From NCBI GenBank assembly GCA_964058805.1, contig CAXKVV010000022.1, positions 372,001-436,000 on the forward strand: a stretch of DNA of 64,000 nt, given 5' to 3'. How positions within the stretch are numbered: position 1 is the first letter of the stretch; each line of letters begins with the position of its first letter. A program made the translations under genes and the position numbers. Below the pieces are notes generated by a model. That model was given only the letters and a program-made list of their open reading frames with translations. It had not been told where the DNA came from and searched no databases. Of the stretch, positions 46,963 to 57,764 are shown piece after piece. The DNA is from Schoenoplectus triqueter (Eukaryota > Streptophyta > Magnoliopsida > Poales > Cyperaceae).

Positions 46963-46967
46963 ATAGA

Positions 46968-47286
46968 CAAACAAACCCCTTTTTAACGAACAGTCCTTCA
47001 AAAATAACCCAACAAAGATATTTCCCCCGTTCATTCCCAGTTGTGCCCATCATTCCGAACAGATCACCCTTGGTTGTAAATTTACTAAATTATATATATA
47101 TAATGGTTGTTAGTTGCTGACTTGCTATGATGACATTACGTTCAGTCCGATTGCAACACACGACCAATAACGATTGCCAACTTTATAATTACGTTTGGCC
47201 AGAATTAAATTTATCATTATTTATTAGGTTCTATTTAATTATTTCCGAGAACTAACAAAATGATTGGTGTAACTAGAGCATCTCTT

Positions 47287-47289
<3 letters not shown>
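46968..47289. other. Intergenic DNA, nothing recognised
   Basis: This is a short AT-rich stretch with a C-rich patch (TTTCCCCCGTTCATTCCCAG near 47021-47040). No gene or repeat was identified. Confidence 0.4.

Positions 47290-47327
<38 letters not shown>
47290..47327. repeat. (TA)n microsatellite
   Basis: A run of about 19 AT dinucleotides abutting the foldback segment that follows. Confidence 0.95.
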
Positions 47328-47331
<4 letters not shown>

Positions 47332-47910
47332 ATCAGTCTTTAGTTCTACAGAGAACGGTCCAGTAATAAAAGATAATGTCGAGAATGGTCCAGTAACAAA
47401 TGATAATATCATTTGTATAAGAGGTCGTAGGTTTAAAATCTCAATAAATGATTTTTTGTATATATTTAAAAGTTGACTAGTTTAGTCTCTTATCTTTACT
47501 CAATATACACACATATAAGTTATGCAATTATTAATCACAAAGTACAAAATACTTTTATACTTTCCGTCATATCTCTAATTTTCAAATTCAAAATATCTAT
47601 TCAATCATTCAAATTATTTTGCATATTAAAATATACATGGAGATCACATTTTATATTTTTTTAGGGGTTGAAAATATACTTAGTTTATAATTTCTAATAA
47701 TAATGATTTTCTAAGACTAAAAAGGAAAAAAATAAAAAATAAATAAAAATATGGTCTCTAAATATATTATACTATTTCAGTATGGAGAGTACTTTGAATG
47801 GTTAGATCGGCATTTTGAAATCGAAAATGATACCGGCGCGAAGTGCAAAATATATTTTGTACTTTGTGACTAACAGTAACATAATTCTCTCTCTATGTTT
47901 AAATCAAGTA
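47328..47910. mobile_element. Probable foldback MITE, (TA)n-associated
   Basis: An arm containing CACAAAGTACAAAATACTTT and TTTCAAATTCAAAATATCTA (47537-47605) matches, inverted, the segment 47800-47872 (AAATATATTTTGTACTTTGT and the part around ATCGGCATTTTGAAATCG). The outer ends TATAGAGAATCAG and AATTCTCTCTCTATG are also roughly inverted. The copy is diverged, the limits are approximate, and there is no coding capacity. Confidence 0.55.
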
Positions 47911-48274
47911 ATTTTTTAGTTATCTAAAAAATAATAAAAAAATGGCCTCAACCAAATTTTTATGTGACAATCATTTTGAGTAGTTCGAATCAATTATTTA
48001 GACATTAAAAATAAAAAAATAATTTATAGTACAAAATTAATCCATTCTATGCATTTCACCATACCTCGACTCTTAGAGTTAATATCAGCTTGAATGATAT
48101 TTCCAAAATTATGTGTCATCAGAGAAATTCAGAAATGAAGGATGCGCTATATCTTTTCTAAAGCTATTAAGAATAGGAATTTTCATTCTCTCATTATTAC
48201 ATTTTTTTCCTGCTTCTATATATATTGAAGATGCTTATGGAGCAGGTTATTCCTTTATTTTTCAGGACTTGAGC

Positions 48275-48743
48275 ATTTTTTTGTATATAATAATTATAAT
48301 AATTATATTATTAATAATAAGAGTGATAAAAATAAAATTTAAAATCTACAAATGACAGCGCGCCACTGGTAGTGGCGTGGAGCAAACGTGCCACTGCCAG
48401 TGGCGTCTTTATATAAAATAATGTAAACGCGCCACTGGCAGTGACACATTTGCTCTTGCTCATCTGATCACGATTTCATTATCGTTGGATCAATATCACT
48501 ACTACCATCAAAGACATCACTGTCAGTGGCGCGTTAACAAAGATGCCACTGCCAGTGGCGTGTTAACAAAGACGCCACTGCTAGTGGCGCGTTTACACTA
48601 TTTTACACAAAGACGTCACTAGCAGTGACGCGTTTGCCCCACACCACTATCAGTGACGCGTTGCCATTCGTAAATTTTAAATTTTACTTTTATTAATCTT
48701 ATTATTAATAATATAATTATTATAATTATTATATACAAAAAAA
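48275..48743. mobile_element. Foldback element with a core of CGCCACTGCCAGTGGCG palindromes
   Basis: The left arm (48275-48353, TTTTTTTGTATATAATAATT onward) is the inverted complement of the right arm (48663-48743, ending ATTATATACAAAAAAAT). The 310-bp core holds about eight palindromic units of the type GCCACTGSYAGTGGCG joined by GTTAACAAAGA or GTTTACA linkers, for example at about 48360, 48400, 48451, 48530, 48552, 48583, 48613 and 48645. There is no ORF. It is a non-autonomous foldback/MITE-like element. Confidence 0.7.
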
Positions 48744-48869
48744 TCTGCCTCCTTTTTTTTCCACAAAATTACAGTTCTTTGGTGAAACGTGATGACGGAG
48801 ACCACCAGCAGAATCGAGGTTTTCAAAAGTGCAGATTTTAATATATATAATTTGTATAGTGCATATGCC

Positions 48870-48875
<6 letters not shown>

Positions 48876-48904
<29 letters not shown>
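48876..48904. repeat. (TA)n microsatellite at MITE A1 left end
   Basis: Alternating TA directly abuts AGAGTGAGGC of the MITE. Confidence 0.9.
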
Positions 48905-49301
48905 GAGTGAGGCTATGGTGCTTCGCGAAGCACAAAACCTCCCGTGCTTCGCGTCCGTATCTCGAATTTGAAAGTTCATACGCCCGATCCAAACCGTTGA
49001 ACATGATCTTCATATTGAACTATCTTTGGAGATCAAAATTTATATTTTTTTGATTTTTTTTGCTATTTTTTAGATGGGTACAAAATCGCTAGTTTTGGAT
49101 GGTGCAGAAATCGTTAGATCAGCAAATTTTATACTCATTTAAAAAATAGCAAAAAAATTCAAAAAAATATAAAATTTGATCTCCAAATATATTTCAATAT
49201 GAAGATCATGTTCAACGGTTTGGATCGAGCGTATGAACTTTCAAATTCGAGATACGGATGCGAAGCACGGGAGGTTTTGTGCTTCGCGAAGCACCATAGC
49301 C

Positions 49302-49307
<6 letters not shown>
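48905..49307. mobile_element. Foldback MITE family A, copy 1
   Basis: The two halves are near-perfect inverted complements (about 190-bp arms). The left end reads GAGTGAGGCTATGGTGCTTC and the right end GAAGCACCATAGCCTCAC. Each end holds the 16-bp palindrome GTGCTTCGCGAAGCAC followed by a further GTGCTTCGCG. The centre is a short T-rich/A-rich spacer around the GCTAGTTTTGGATGGTGCAG region. It is flanked on both sides by (TA)n. No coding capacity. Confidence 0.92.

Positions 49308-49340
<33 letters not shown>
49305..49340. repeat. (TA)n microsatellite at MITE A1 right end
   Basis: Continuous alternating TA immediately after the MITE. Confidence 0.9.
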
Positions 49341-49342
<2 letters not shown>

Positions 49343-49945
49343 TTTAATATATAAATTATATATAAGGATATGTATTTTTTAAAAAATAATTATAAAATAA
49401 AATAAAATATTAATATAATTTTAATTTTAATTTTTTGTATGGAATATATAATATGATTAATTTTATAGACTTAACATGATAAAATTTTAAAAAAATATTA
49501 TGCACTATTAGATATATAAATACATATTTTTATACATACGGTATTTCACTATATAAATATAAGTGAAACACATAAGCTGCAATGTGACCTAATTTCAAAA
49601 TAACGAGCAGAACGATGGTATCAATGTGCAAAACTTTTATGCATATGATAAATAATTAATAATACTATAATTAAACTGTTATCCAAGCCAGTCCAAGATC
49701 TGAGAAGAGAACAAAATGAAAGGTATAACCTGATAAACTATTCTCTTGTGATGTGGACGGGAGGCCAGGAACAAGCATAATTTTAGAAAAGTTGATAGGA
49801 TAGCATTATGAAGTATGGAGAAAAAATATATATTTTGGAAGTACAATTTTTCATTCTGAGAATATAATTTTTTATCTGAGTGATTATGTAATGAGAGGGT
49901 TTCAATGACTTTAACTGAAAATTCATCTATATCAAGGATATATAT
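49341..49945. other. AT-rich spacer between MITEs, no gene
   Basis: AT-rich DNA with no supported ORF or RNA gene. The last few bases are a short TA run leading into the next MITE. Confidence 0.5.
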
Positions 49946-50355
49946 AGAGAGAATATGGTGCTTTGCGAATCACAAAATCTTCCTTATTTTATGTATGTAT
50001 CTCGAATTTAAAAATCCAAACGTCTGATCCAAACCGTTGAATATGATTTTCATATTGAATAACTTTGAAGATTAAATTATATATATATTTTTTAAATTTT
50101 TTGCTTTTTTGAGATGGATACAAAGTTTGCTGATTTAACAATTTCTGCATCATCCAATACTAGTGATTTTTCATCCATTTAAAAAATAGCAAAAAAATTA
50201 AAAATATATATATAAAGTTTGATCTACAAAGATATTTCAATATGAAGATTATGTTCAATAGTTTGGATCGACCGTTTGGACTTTCAAATTCAAGATACGA
50301 ACGCGAAATACATAAGATTTTGTATTTCGTGAAGCACCATAACCCCCCTCTCTCT
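49946..50355. mobile_element. Foldback MITE family A, diverged copy 2
   Basis: Same architecture as copy 1 (GAATATGGTGCTTTGCGAAT ... GTGAAGCACCATAACCCCCC), with arms that still pair around ATGATTTTCATATTGAATAA and AATATGAAGATTATGTTCAA. It is more diverged from copy 1 than copies 3 and 4 are, suggesting an older insertion. Flanked by short TATATA runs. Confidence 0.85.
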
Positions 50356-50370
50356 ATATATATAGAGAGA

Positions 50371-50775
50371 GAGATGCCTTATGGTGCTTTGCAAAATAAA
50401 AAACCATTATTATTTCGGGGTGAGATTTCATATCTCGAGATCTCAAATGGTTCAATCTAAGTTGCTCATTAATTTCTTTATGTCAAAATCTTGTATGATA
50501 TTAAATTTCATGTTTTATTGAGTTTTATAACTATTTTTTAAATTATTTTTAAAAATAACCCTGAAATAGGCTATTTTCTTATGTTAAACAGGGCTATTTT
50601 TAAAAATAATTTAAAAAATAGTTAGAAACCTCAAAAAATTATGAAATTTAATATCCTACAAGATTTTGACATGAATAGATTATTGAGAAATTTAAATTGA
50701 CCATTTGAGACCTCGGGATATGAAATCTCACCTTGAAGCAATAACGATTTTTTCTTTGCAGAGCACCATAAGCTA
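50371..50775. mobile_element. Foldback MITE family C
   Basis: The ends are GCCTTATGGTGCTTTGCA and TGCAGAGCACCATAAGC, an inverted pair. The arms contain GAGATTTCATATCTCGAG and GATATGAAATCTCACC, and AAATTATTTTTAAAAATAA facing its complement near 50596. The interior differs from family A, but the terminal TATGGTGCTTTGC is shared. Flanked by TA/GA microsatellite. Confidence 0.85.
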
Positions 50776-50779
50776 TATC

Positions 50780-50832
<53 letters not shown>

Positions 50833-50834
<2 letters not shown>

Positions 50835-51244
50835 TTTGTCTATTGTGTTTCCAATAGCAATTCGGCCGAAACGCTATCAGTCCAAATTTTAATTTTTCAT
50901 GTTCGAAATTTTAATTTAAATAGCTCAATAAAATCTTTATATCATAATTTTGTAGGATACTAATTTTTATCAAGTTTGGAGTTAGCTTATTACACTTAAT
51001 GATTTTTAGAAAGTAATCATTTTTGACATATAAATTTTATTATATTTCTATTATTTTAGGGCTATCTTTCAAAAATCATTAAGCATAGTAAATTAATTCC
51101 AAACACGATAAAATTAGTATTATATAAGATTATAATATAAAGATATTATTGAGCTATTTAAATTAAAATTTTGAGTATAAAAATAAAATTTAGACTGGTA
51201 GTGTTTCGACTGAAATGCTACTCGAAGCACAATAGATAAATTTT
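50833..51244. mobile_element. Foldback MITE family D
   Basis: The ends are TTTGTCTATTGTGTTTCCAA and CTCGAAGCACAATAGATAAA, an inverted pair. The arms pair through AATTTAAATAGCTCAATAA and ATTGAGCTATTTAAATT. The interior is unrelated to A and C, yet the terminus again carries a TATTGTGCTTC-like motif. Flanked by (GA)n/(TA)n on the left and (TA)n on the right. Confidence 0.82.
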
Positions 51245-51260
51245 ATATATATATATATAT

Positions 51261-51665
51261 AGAGTGAGGCTATGGTGCTTCGCGAAGCACAAAACCTCCC
51301 GTGCTTCGCGTCCGTATCTCGAATTTGAAAGTTCATACGCTCGATCCAAACCGTTGAACATGATCTTCATATTGAAATATCTTTGGAGATCAAATTTTAT
51401 ATTTTTTTGAATTTTTTTGCTATTTTTTAAATGAGTATAAAATTTGCTGATCTAACGATTTCTGCACCATCCAAAACTAGCGATTTTGTACCCATCTAAA
51501 AAATAGCAAAAAAATTCAAAAAAATATAAATTTTGATCTCCAAAGATAGTTCAATATGAAGATCATGTTCAACGGTTTGGATCGGGCATATGAACTTTCA
51601 AATTTGAGATACGGACGCGAAGCACGGGAGGTTTTGTGCTTCGCAAAGCACCATAGCCTCACTCT
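51261..51665. mobile_element. Foldback MITE family A, copy 3
   Basis: Nearly identical to copy 1 at both ends (AGAGTGAGGCTATGGTGCTT, CACCATAGCCTCACTCT) and over both arms. Flanked by (TA)n at 51245-51260 and 51666-51678. The central spacer is in the opposite sense to copy 1 (TTTGCTGATCTAACGATTTC precedes GATTTTGTACCCATC), consistent with a foldback inserted in the other orientation. Confidence 0.92.
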
Positions 51666-51682
51666 ATATATATATATAGACC

Positions 51683-52906
51683 TAGGATGGTGATATTAAA
51701 GGTCAAAATAGTGTAAGAATGTAAAGAATCTAAGGTAGAAATGTATAAATCGATTTGGGGCTTAGTGTTCAAGTGTAATGGCAGCAGAAGATAATTCAAT
51801 TCTCACAAGAATATAGCAATCAAATAAATGAGAGAAAAGAAAAGAAAAGATCAAACAAGAACACAAGATGTAACGGAGATCGACTTAAAAATGCATACGT
51901 CTCCGGGACTCTCAACCTCCAACAATTAAGGTTGAACCGAAATACTAAAAACTAGTTTTACACTTGTAGAACTTGGTCCCTTACACAAAAATGAGTAGTC
52001 AAACCTATCGGTAACAAGAGTGACAACACACTCAAAAAGGTGAGTGATAACACACTCAAGAAAAAAGTGAGCACTACAGCTCAAGAAAAAGATTACAAGA
52101 AGATCACGAAAAATCAAGTTGGGAGAATAGAGAGAAGCTAGATTGAGCTTAAATAATGATTTAACTAATTGAGTGTTTCTATCTCTGGGCTTATCTCTCT
52201 CACTTTGTATTTGACTAATAAGGTCTCTGAAAGAAATAATTTAGCTAGCTAGATTAGATTAATTTTAAAGTGAGAGAGTAACCCCTTTATATAAACCTCC
52301 TGAAGCTGATCAGAATCAATTTTCGGCCTGAATCGTTATAATAATTCACGAATCATTATAACCGTTTAGCCTTGAATATTGAAATATTGAATGAAAGTAT
52401 TCTGAGCCTTTATAACTCTTCATGAATCGTTAAAACTCTTGAGGAACCGTTATAACTCTTCATGAACCGTTATAACTATTCATGAACCGTTATAACTCTT
52501 CATGAATCGTTACACAACGTTACACTTTGGAATTTTACAGATAAAAAGAACTTCTAAATTTATGGCTAAACAATATGAATCGTTATAACTTTTTGAATCA
52601 AATAATTCTTCATGAATTGTTATAACTCTTCACGATTCATTATAACTGTTCATGAACTGTTATAACTGTTTAGTCTATTTTTCTTATTTTCTTGCAGTTT
52701 AAGCTCAATTTAACCAAGTTTGAGTCTAACTACACTTAAATCTAATACAATCTTGATTAAACTCTTGCATCTCATCATTAGTCTTGGTTCTTGTGCACTA
52801 ATCTATTTTATATTTCAATCCCTGCACAAAAATCAAACAAGGCAAATTGTAAAATTCAAGATTATTTTGCAAATCAACAAAATCAAAGAAGGTGTTTAGT
52901 GTAACA
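51683..52906 (-). mobile_element. Second LTR of the 45134-46315 family (about 1.2 kb)
   Basis: Read on the minus strand it begins TGTTACACTAAACACC at 52906 and follows the solo LTR closely (TTTTGTGCAGGGATT, GTGCACAAGAACCAAGACTA). A TATA box (GTTTATATAAAGGGG) lies near 52278-52298, and CGTTATAACTCTTCATGAAC arrays lie at 52328-52680. The far end near 51683-51700 diverges from the expected TTACA terminus, and no clear target duplication was found, so this end may be truncated. Confidence 0.8.
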
Positions 52907-52916
52907 TATATATATA

Positions 52917-53282
52917 GTGATCTATGGTGCTTCGCGAAGCACAAAATATTTTATGCTTCGCGTCCGTATCTCGTATTTAAAAGTTCAAATGGCCGATCCA
53001 AACCGTTGAACACCATCTTCATATTGAAATATCCTTGGAGATCAAATTTTATATTTTTTTGAAATTTTTTGCTTTTTTTAAATGGGTACAAAATTTGCTG
53101 ATCTAACGATTACTGCACCATCCAAAACTAGCGATTTTGTACCCATCTAAAAAATAGCAAAAAATTTAAAAAATATAAAATTTGATATCCAAAGATATTT
53201 TAATATGAAAATGATGTTCAACGGTTTGGATCAGTCGTTTGAACTTTTAAATTCGAGATACGGATGCGAAGCACCATAGCAT

Positions 53283-53284
<2 letters not shown>
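52917..53284. mobile_element. Foldback MITE family A, copy 4 with terminal deletion
   Basis: The left end GTGATCTATGGTGCTTCGCG and both arms match family A. The right end reads ATACGGATGCGAAGCACCAT, lacking the 27 bases between two GCGAAGCAC repeats that are present in copies 1 and 3. Flanked on the right by a long (TA)n tract. Confidence 0.88.

Positions 53285-53337
<53 letters not shown>
53285..53337. repeat. (TA)n microsatellite, about 26 repeats
   Basis: Uninterrupted alternating TA directly after MITE A4. Confidence 0.95.
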
Positions 53338-53339
<2 letters not shown>

Positions 53340-53990
53340 AGTAAACATACCGTGAGCTTAAACTGGCTAGTTAATAACTTGATCCATTAACTAACGAGCT
53401 GGCTCATTAACTTAAAGAACTACGAACTTTTTTGCCAGAAAATACTGAATCTAAGGAGATATTTGCAACTATTGGAAAGTGTGTGTTTGTGTGTGGGGGG
53501 CTATATTTGTTCAATTTAAAAATGTAGAGGGATCTTTGACACTTGAATACAAATATAAGGGGATGTTTGTATTTACCCTCTTTTTATATTTGTAGAACAC
53601 ATTTTAGGATTTTTTGTACTGTAGAATCTAATTTTTACCATTCGAATAATAAAATTAGAGTGTTATTATTTTTTTAAAAATTTGCTATTCGTCTGGTTAA
53701 ATCAGAACACAATGTCCAATGAACAAAAGAGAACACATGCAATTTGGTCTCATCGATGTATTTAAGTGGACCAAGTGGGTTTCCTGGCTCCGCCAATTGA
53801 CTCAAGGGGATATCATTCCAAAAGACGAGAGAAAAAGACAACAATAAAGAGAGCATGGAGAGTAAAACCGGAACTTGAACCAGCTCCTACTTAGCTTCCA
53901 TGCATCCAAAAAAAATCTTGCTTCAACTTTCTTCAAAAAGATAAATATTGAAATTAATAAAAAGAAAGGTCCTGATTTTTTTTTTAATTT
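53338..53990. other. Intergenic DNA upstream of RRP36, no gene
   Basis: Mostly AT-rich. A segment with CTAGTTAATAACTTG and GAGCTGGCTCATTAAC phrases (53360-53420) looks repeat-derived. No ORF is credible. Confidence 0.4.
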
Positions 53991-53999
53991 GAACTGTTA

Positions 54000-54245
54000 A
54001 CTCATGTCATTGCCATTGGGTCCGTTGAGATTATCTCATCCTCGTTTCCCTTACATATTGGGCCTGAGGCCCAGAATGAATATATTTTTCCATTTCTACG
54101 GCCCCATCGTGTGTTCTCCCGCTGGAAGTTTTGGCGACAATCTAAGCCCAATGTTCCAGACCATTTATCTTTTTTGTTTTAAGACCTAAAACTAAAACCT
54201 CTATCGCTTCTTTGTTGAACATCGCCGCTTGGAATCACAGAAGAC
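54000..54245 (+). promoter_or_regulatory. RRP36 promoter/5' leader with three site II (TGGGCY) elements
   Basis: TGGGCC lies at 54059-54064, GGCCCA at 54068-54073 and AGCCCA (TGGGCT reversed) at 54145-54150, all within 190 bp of the start codon. Site II elements are characteristic of plant ribosome-biogenesis and other growth-linked genes and are bound by TCP factors. Leader AAACCTCTATCGC to GAATCACAGAAGAC leads into ATG 54246. No TATA box is obvious, which is usual for this promoter class. The exact transcription start is not visible. Confidence 0.65.
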
Positions 54246-57244
54246 ATGGGAAAACACAAACGGTTCAACGCAGCAGCAGGAGAAGAAAAAGAGAGCGAAT
54301 CCATCTCTTCAGAGAATGATCAAGGGTTGGAATCTGAATCTGAATCGGAATCGGGGGAGGAGTTGGAGATAGAGAGAGAGCTCGCAGATGTACCTTTCGA
54401 GGAACTCCAGAGAGCTCGCGCCGACGGGTCCCACTTAGCAGTTCCTCTTAAACATAAGCAGTCAGCAATCCAGAACAAGACCAGCAGAGCTAACAAGAAC
54501 AGGTCCAACTCTTTTAGCTTTCTCTTTTGTGTAATTTGTTATAATGGCGCTTGTTGTTGATTTTCGAAACTTTGTGGGTTTGACAAACATAGGCCAATGG
54601 AGGTGAGCAGTAAGATTCGCCCTAAGAAATTCAGGGAAGTCATTCAGGTTCCCAAAAAGGTTAGTGCTTGCATCTTGTCTCTCAAGTATTGACCAAGTTT
54701 GTTATGGTACCAGTCACTAATTTTAAGTGCTAATTACCCCTGCATCTTCATGCTTTCATATAAAAAAACAAGAACAACTAAATTCAGTAAGCTATAATAC
54801 AGGAACTTACAAATCACGTCACATCCTCGAGCATTTCATTGGTCCCCTGACAAAATATGAAGTTGCACACATACATAACACTGTGGAACTGCACATAACA
54901 TAAGAATATCTTATGAATCTATTACTTTCCCAATTTATGATAGATGTACTAACAGCATCTATATCTCTCGATTCATCCCTAGATATTGAAAAAAAAAATA
55001 AGAACGGTTATTATTTTTTAGCAAACAGGAAATTCGTTTGGAGTATTGGTATACTGTATACGTGTGACATTTTTGAAATACTACACGAGGGATATGTGTC
55101 ATATTTTGTTACTTAGCAAATTACATGTAACAAAATATTAACGTAGAAACAATTCTCATACTAAAAAAGCCTGATCATTATGAGTTCATGACATTAGAAA
55201 TGGGGTACAGTAGCCCTTGATTCGTTCATCTCAGATTTATTATCAAGCAAAAAACCTTTTCTATAATGTACTCATTGTAAACATTGGACCTGATTTGGTA
55301 GGTGGTGCGAGATCCTCGATTTGAATCTTTGTGTGGAACTTTTGATACAGAAGGGTAAGCTGTCTGAAGCTTGGTATTAGTTTATGAATGCATGACCATT
55401 TTTTTTGTTTGCCAATGTCATCTATTGTCTTAGCAGTTGTATCGCAACTGAAGAAATGGTAGTGTAATAGTTTATGCCTAGAAGAATAGTAAAATGGTTG
55501 TCGAAGAGCGATCAGCCAAGAATGGTGTCAGAAGAGTTCTCTTCTCTGTTCTTTAATTGTTGTTTAGCAAATCAGTAGTTGGAATAGTGTCCCAATTTGA
55601 TATGGTTTACTGTTATTGATATAATATGCCACCACTGTTCTGCATTCTTTTTTAATATGCTTGTTGTTTCTTATAATTTTTTGCAGGTTCAGGAAAAGAT
55701 ACAACTTTTTGTATGAGGCCCAACTTCCTTCTGAAAGACAGGTTATTTCTAAATGTTACGCTTTCTTATAGGAGACAGTCCTTGATATTGTTTGTAAATT
55801 GTATTCTAGATGTTTCTGGGTTTCCTTGCAACTTTCTTGTTTTAGTAATACTAATTTCTCAAAACTATTGTAGAGACTCGAAAAATTGATTGCAAAATCA
55901 AAGAATCCTGATGTCATTTCTGAATTGAAGAGCCATGTCTCTTGGATTGTGAGTATATGATTTAACAGATCCCTTTTATTTCCCTGGCTTTTGTTTAATT
56001 TTTTTTTTGTTTAAGAGAACAATAAACTCTTCTTCTTTATCAGGACAAACAACTGAAGTCAGACCGGAACAAAACAACCGAGGCCAAAATTTTGTCCAAG
56101 CACATAAAGAAGGAAAAAGAAGCTGCTAAGCATGGGAAAACACCTTATTATCTCAAAAAATGTACAGTATCTCTCCCTCTCACTCTGCATGTTTGTGAGT
56201 GTGTGTATTAGAAAGTTGGCATCCTAATCCAACCGAACCACCCAATCTCGAAACGTAATTTCTTAAACGGAGCTCAACCTTTAACTTCAGTTTGGTATCC
56301 ATCCAAGTTGGCAAGCTGCATTTCAGGTGCTCAATAGCTTGTTGGGTTTGATGCTGAAGCCAATAAGATCCAAGTCCGGTTATTGTTTGTGTACATGGTC
56401 ATAACATTATATTACAAGAAAGGGCCATGTTAATTTTCTGTTATCCCGAAAGAATCCTTCGCATTCTTATAACATTTTATTTTACTTGAACTGATGCTTT
56501 TATTCTCTACTTATTGGGTCAATTATTTATTAGGTTTTATGCATGCATGTAAATATTCAGTAAGTTTATAACAAGATCTGAATCTGATTCAAAGGAAATA
56601 GGTGTAGATTTGCATGTGTACCTTGTTACTTCCATTGAATTATGATCAGTTGTTCTTTCAATAGATTATGGGTTGCATCTTACTGGATCTGATTTGAATC
56701 TGATCTTCGATATGTTGACAATCTTTATCTTACTAGAATGTCAGTGTTAATTCAGGTTTAGGGTATGTTGCGTCTGGGTTCTGATTTGTTGACAATCCAT
56801 AATCTTACAAGACCAACTTAATGACCATTCAAAATTGACTTCAATCTGATCCAGTATGATATGTGAGACCTGAATAGACCTGAAATCTGCATTGGTACAT
56901 CGCGTCTGGAGCAGTTGCAATCCAGTACCTGATATATTTGTGTAAAATTGTGAGCTCTTACATTATTCTTCTTTGGCAGCTGAAATCCAAAATAGAAAGC
57001 TGGTACAGAAGTACAATGAGTTGAAGGTAAATGCATAATTGCTCTTTTCTTGTTTCATTTTTGCCTAGAAGTTGTTGTTCCTTCTTTAAGAAGAATTCTC
57101 ATCTGCAATTCTGTTAATTTTACATTACAGGACACTGGCAAGCTTGATGCTTTCATTGAAAAGAGGCGAAAAAGGAATGCGTCCAAGGATCATAGGTACA
57201 TGCCATATCGGCGAGCCGGAGAGAGTAGTGGTGCCAAGCAGTGA
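54246..57244 (+). CDS. rRNA biogenesis protein RRP36 homologue (8 exons, 261 aa)
   Basis: RRP36 belongs to the nucleolar small-subunit processome and is needed for early pre-rRNA cleavages that release 18S rRNA. Exons read from splice sites: 54246-54502, 54593-54659, 55302-55354, 55687-55741, 55874-55948, 56044-56161, 56980-57026, 57131-57244. All introns are GT-AG, the phases agree, and the total is 786 bp. The start MGKHKRF is followed by an acidic Ser/Glu tract (residues 12-50) and the ELADVPFEELQRARADG segment. Then come RPMEVSSKIRPKKFREVI (residues 86-103), DPRFESLCGTFD (from residue 112), FRKRYNFLYEAQLPSERQ, RLEKLIAKSKNP, GKTPYYLKKSEIQNRKLVQK and a basic C-terminus (FIEKRRKRNASKDHRYMPYR). 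These blocks are diagnostic of the family, and the length is near the human protein (259 aa). The frame is intact, so it is presumably functional. The neighbour PP2-A13-like gene is convergent. Confidence 0.95.
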
Positions 57245-57764
57245 AAACTAAATTTATCAGTAAATCATGCAGTATTTAATTTTCAAGGTCTTGTCACCAT
57301 ATTTTGTTTTCATTAACAGTGTAATGGAGAAGTAGATTAGTTTTGGAGTGCAGACTTTTAATCAAGAAATATGGATTCTTATTATGCTGCTTTGTCTGTA
57401 TTGTATGTCTGTACATAATCTGATATTCTGATGGTATGTTGTTTTGAGCAGCATATTGTCGGTACGGTCTCTTCCTGTTACATATTGCATAGTGCCATGT
57501 CACACAATTGCAAATGATAATGGATCCTTGATTATGTACCCCCACAGACTAAATTTACATCAAAAAGGATGTACACCTAAATGTAAAACACGCGACAAAT
57601 TAATACTCCGTTGTTCAAGCCTAGCAAATTCGAAATATAAGAAGCCTACCAAATAAATAAATGGAGCAAAAATGACGAATCCTAGCGACGCTTCAAGAAC
57701 AAGTCTAAAAATATTATCCTGAGCATTTGAACAAGTCTATAAATATTGTCCCTGAGCAGTTGAG
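57245..57764. other. Convergent intergenic/3' UTR region
   Basis: About 520 bp separate the two stop codons. A short direct repeat (GAACAAGTCTAAAAATATTATCCTGAGCA-like, broken into two copies at about 57700 and 57728) lies near the PP2-A13-like stop. Both 3' UTRs must fall here, so the transcripts may overlap tail to tail. No canonical AATAAA was picked out for either gene. Small ORFs on both strands are not credible genes. Confidence 0.5.

Noticed and set aside
54004..54189. Small plus-strand ORF upstream of RRP36
   Set aside because: It lies in the promoter/leader with no domain, and its reading overlaps the site II elements; no evidence of translation.
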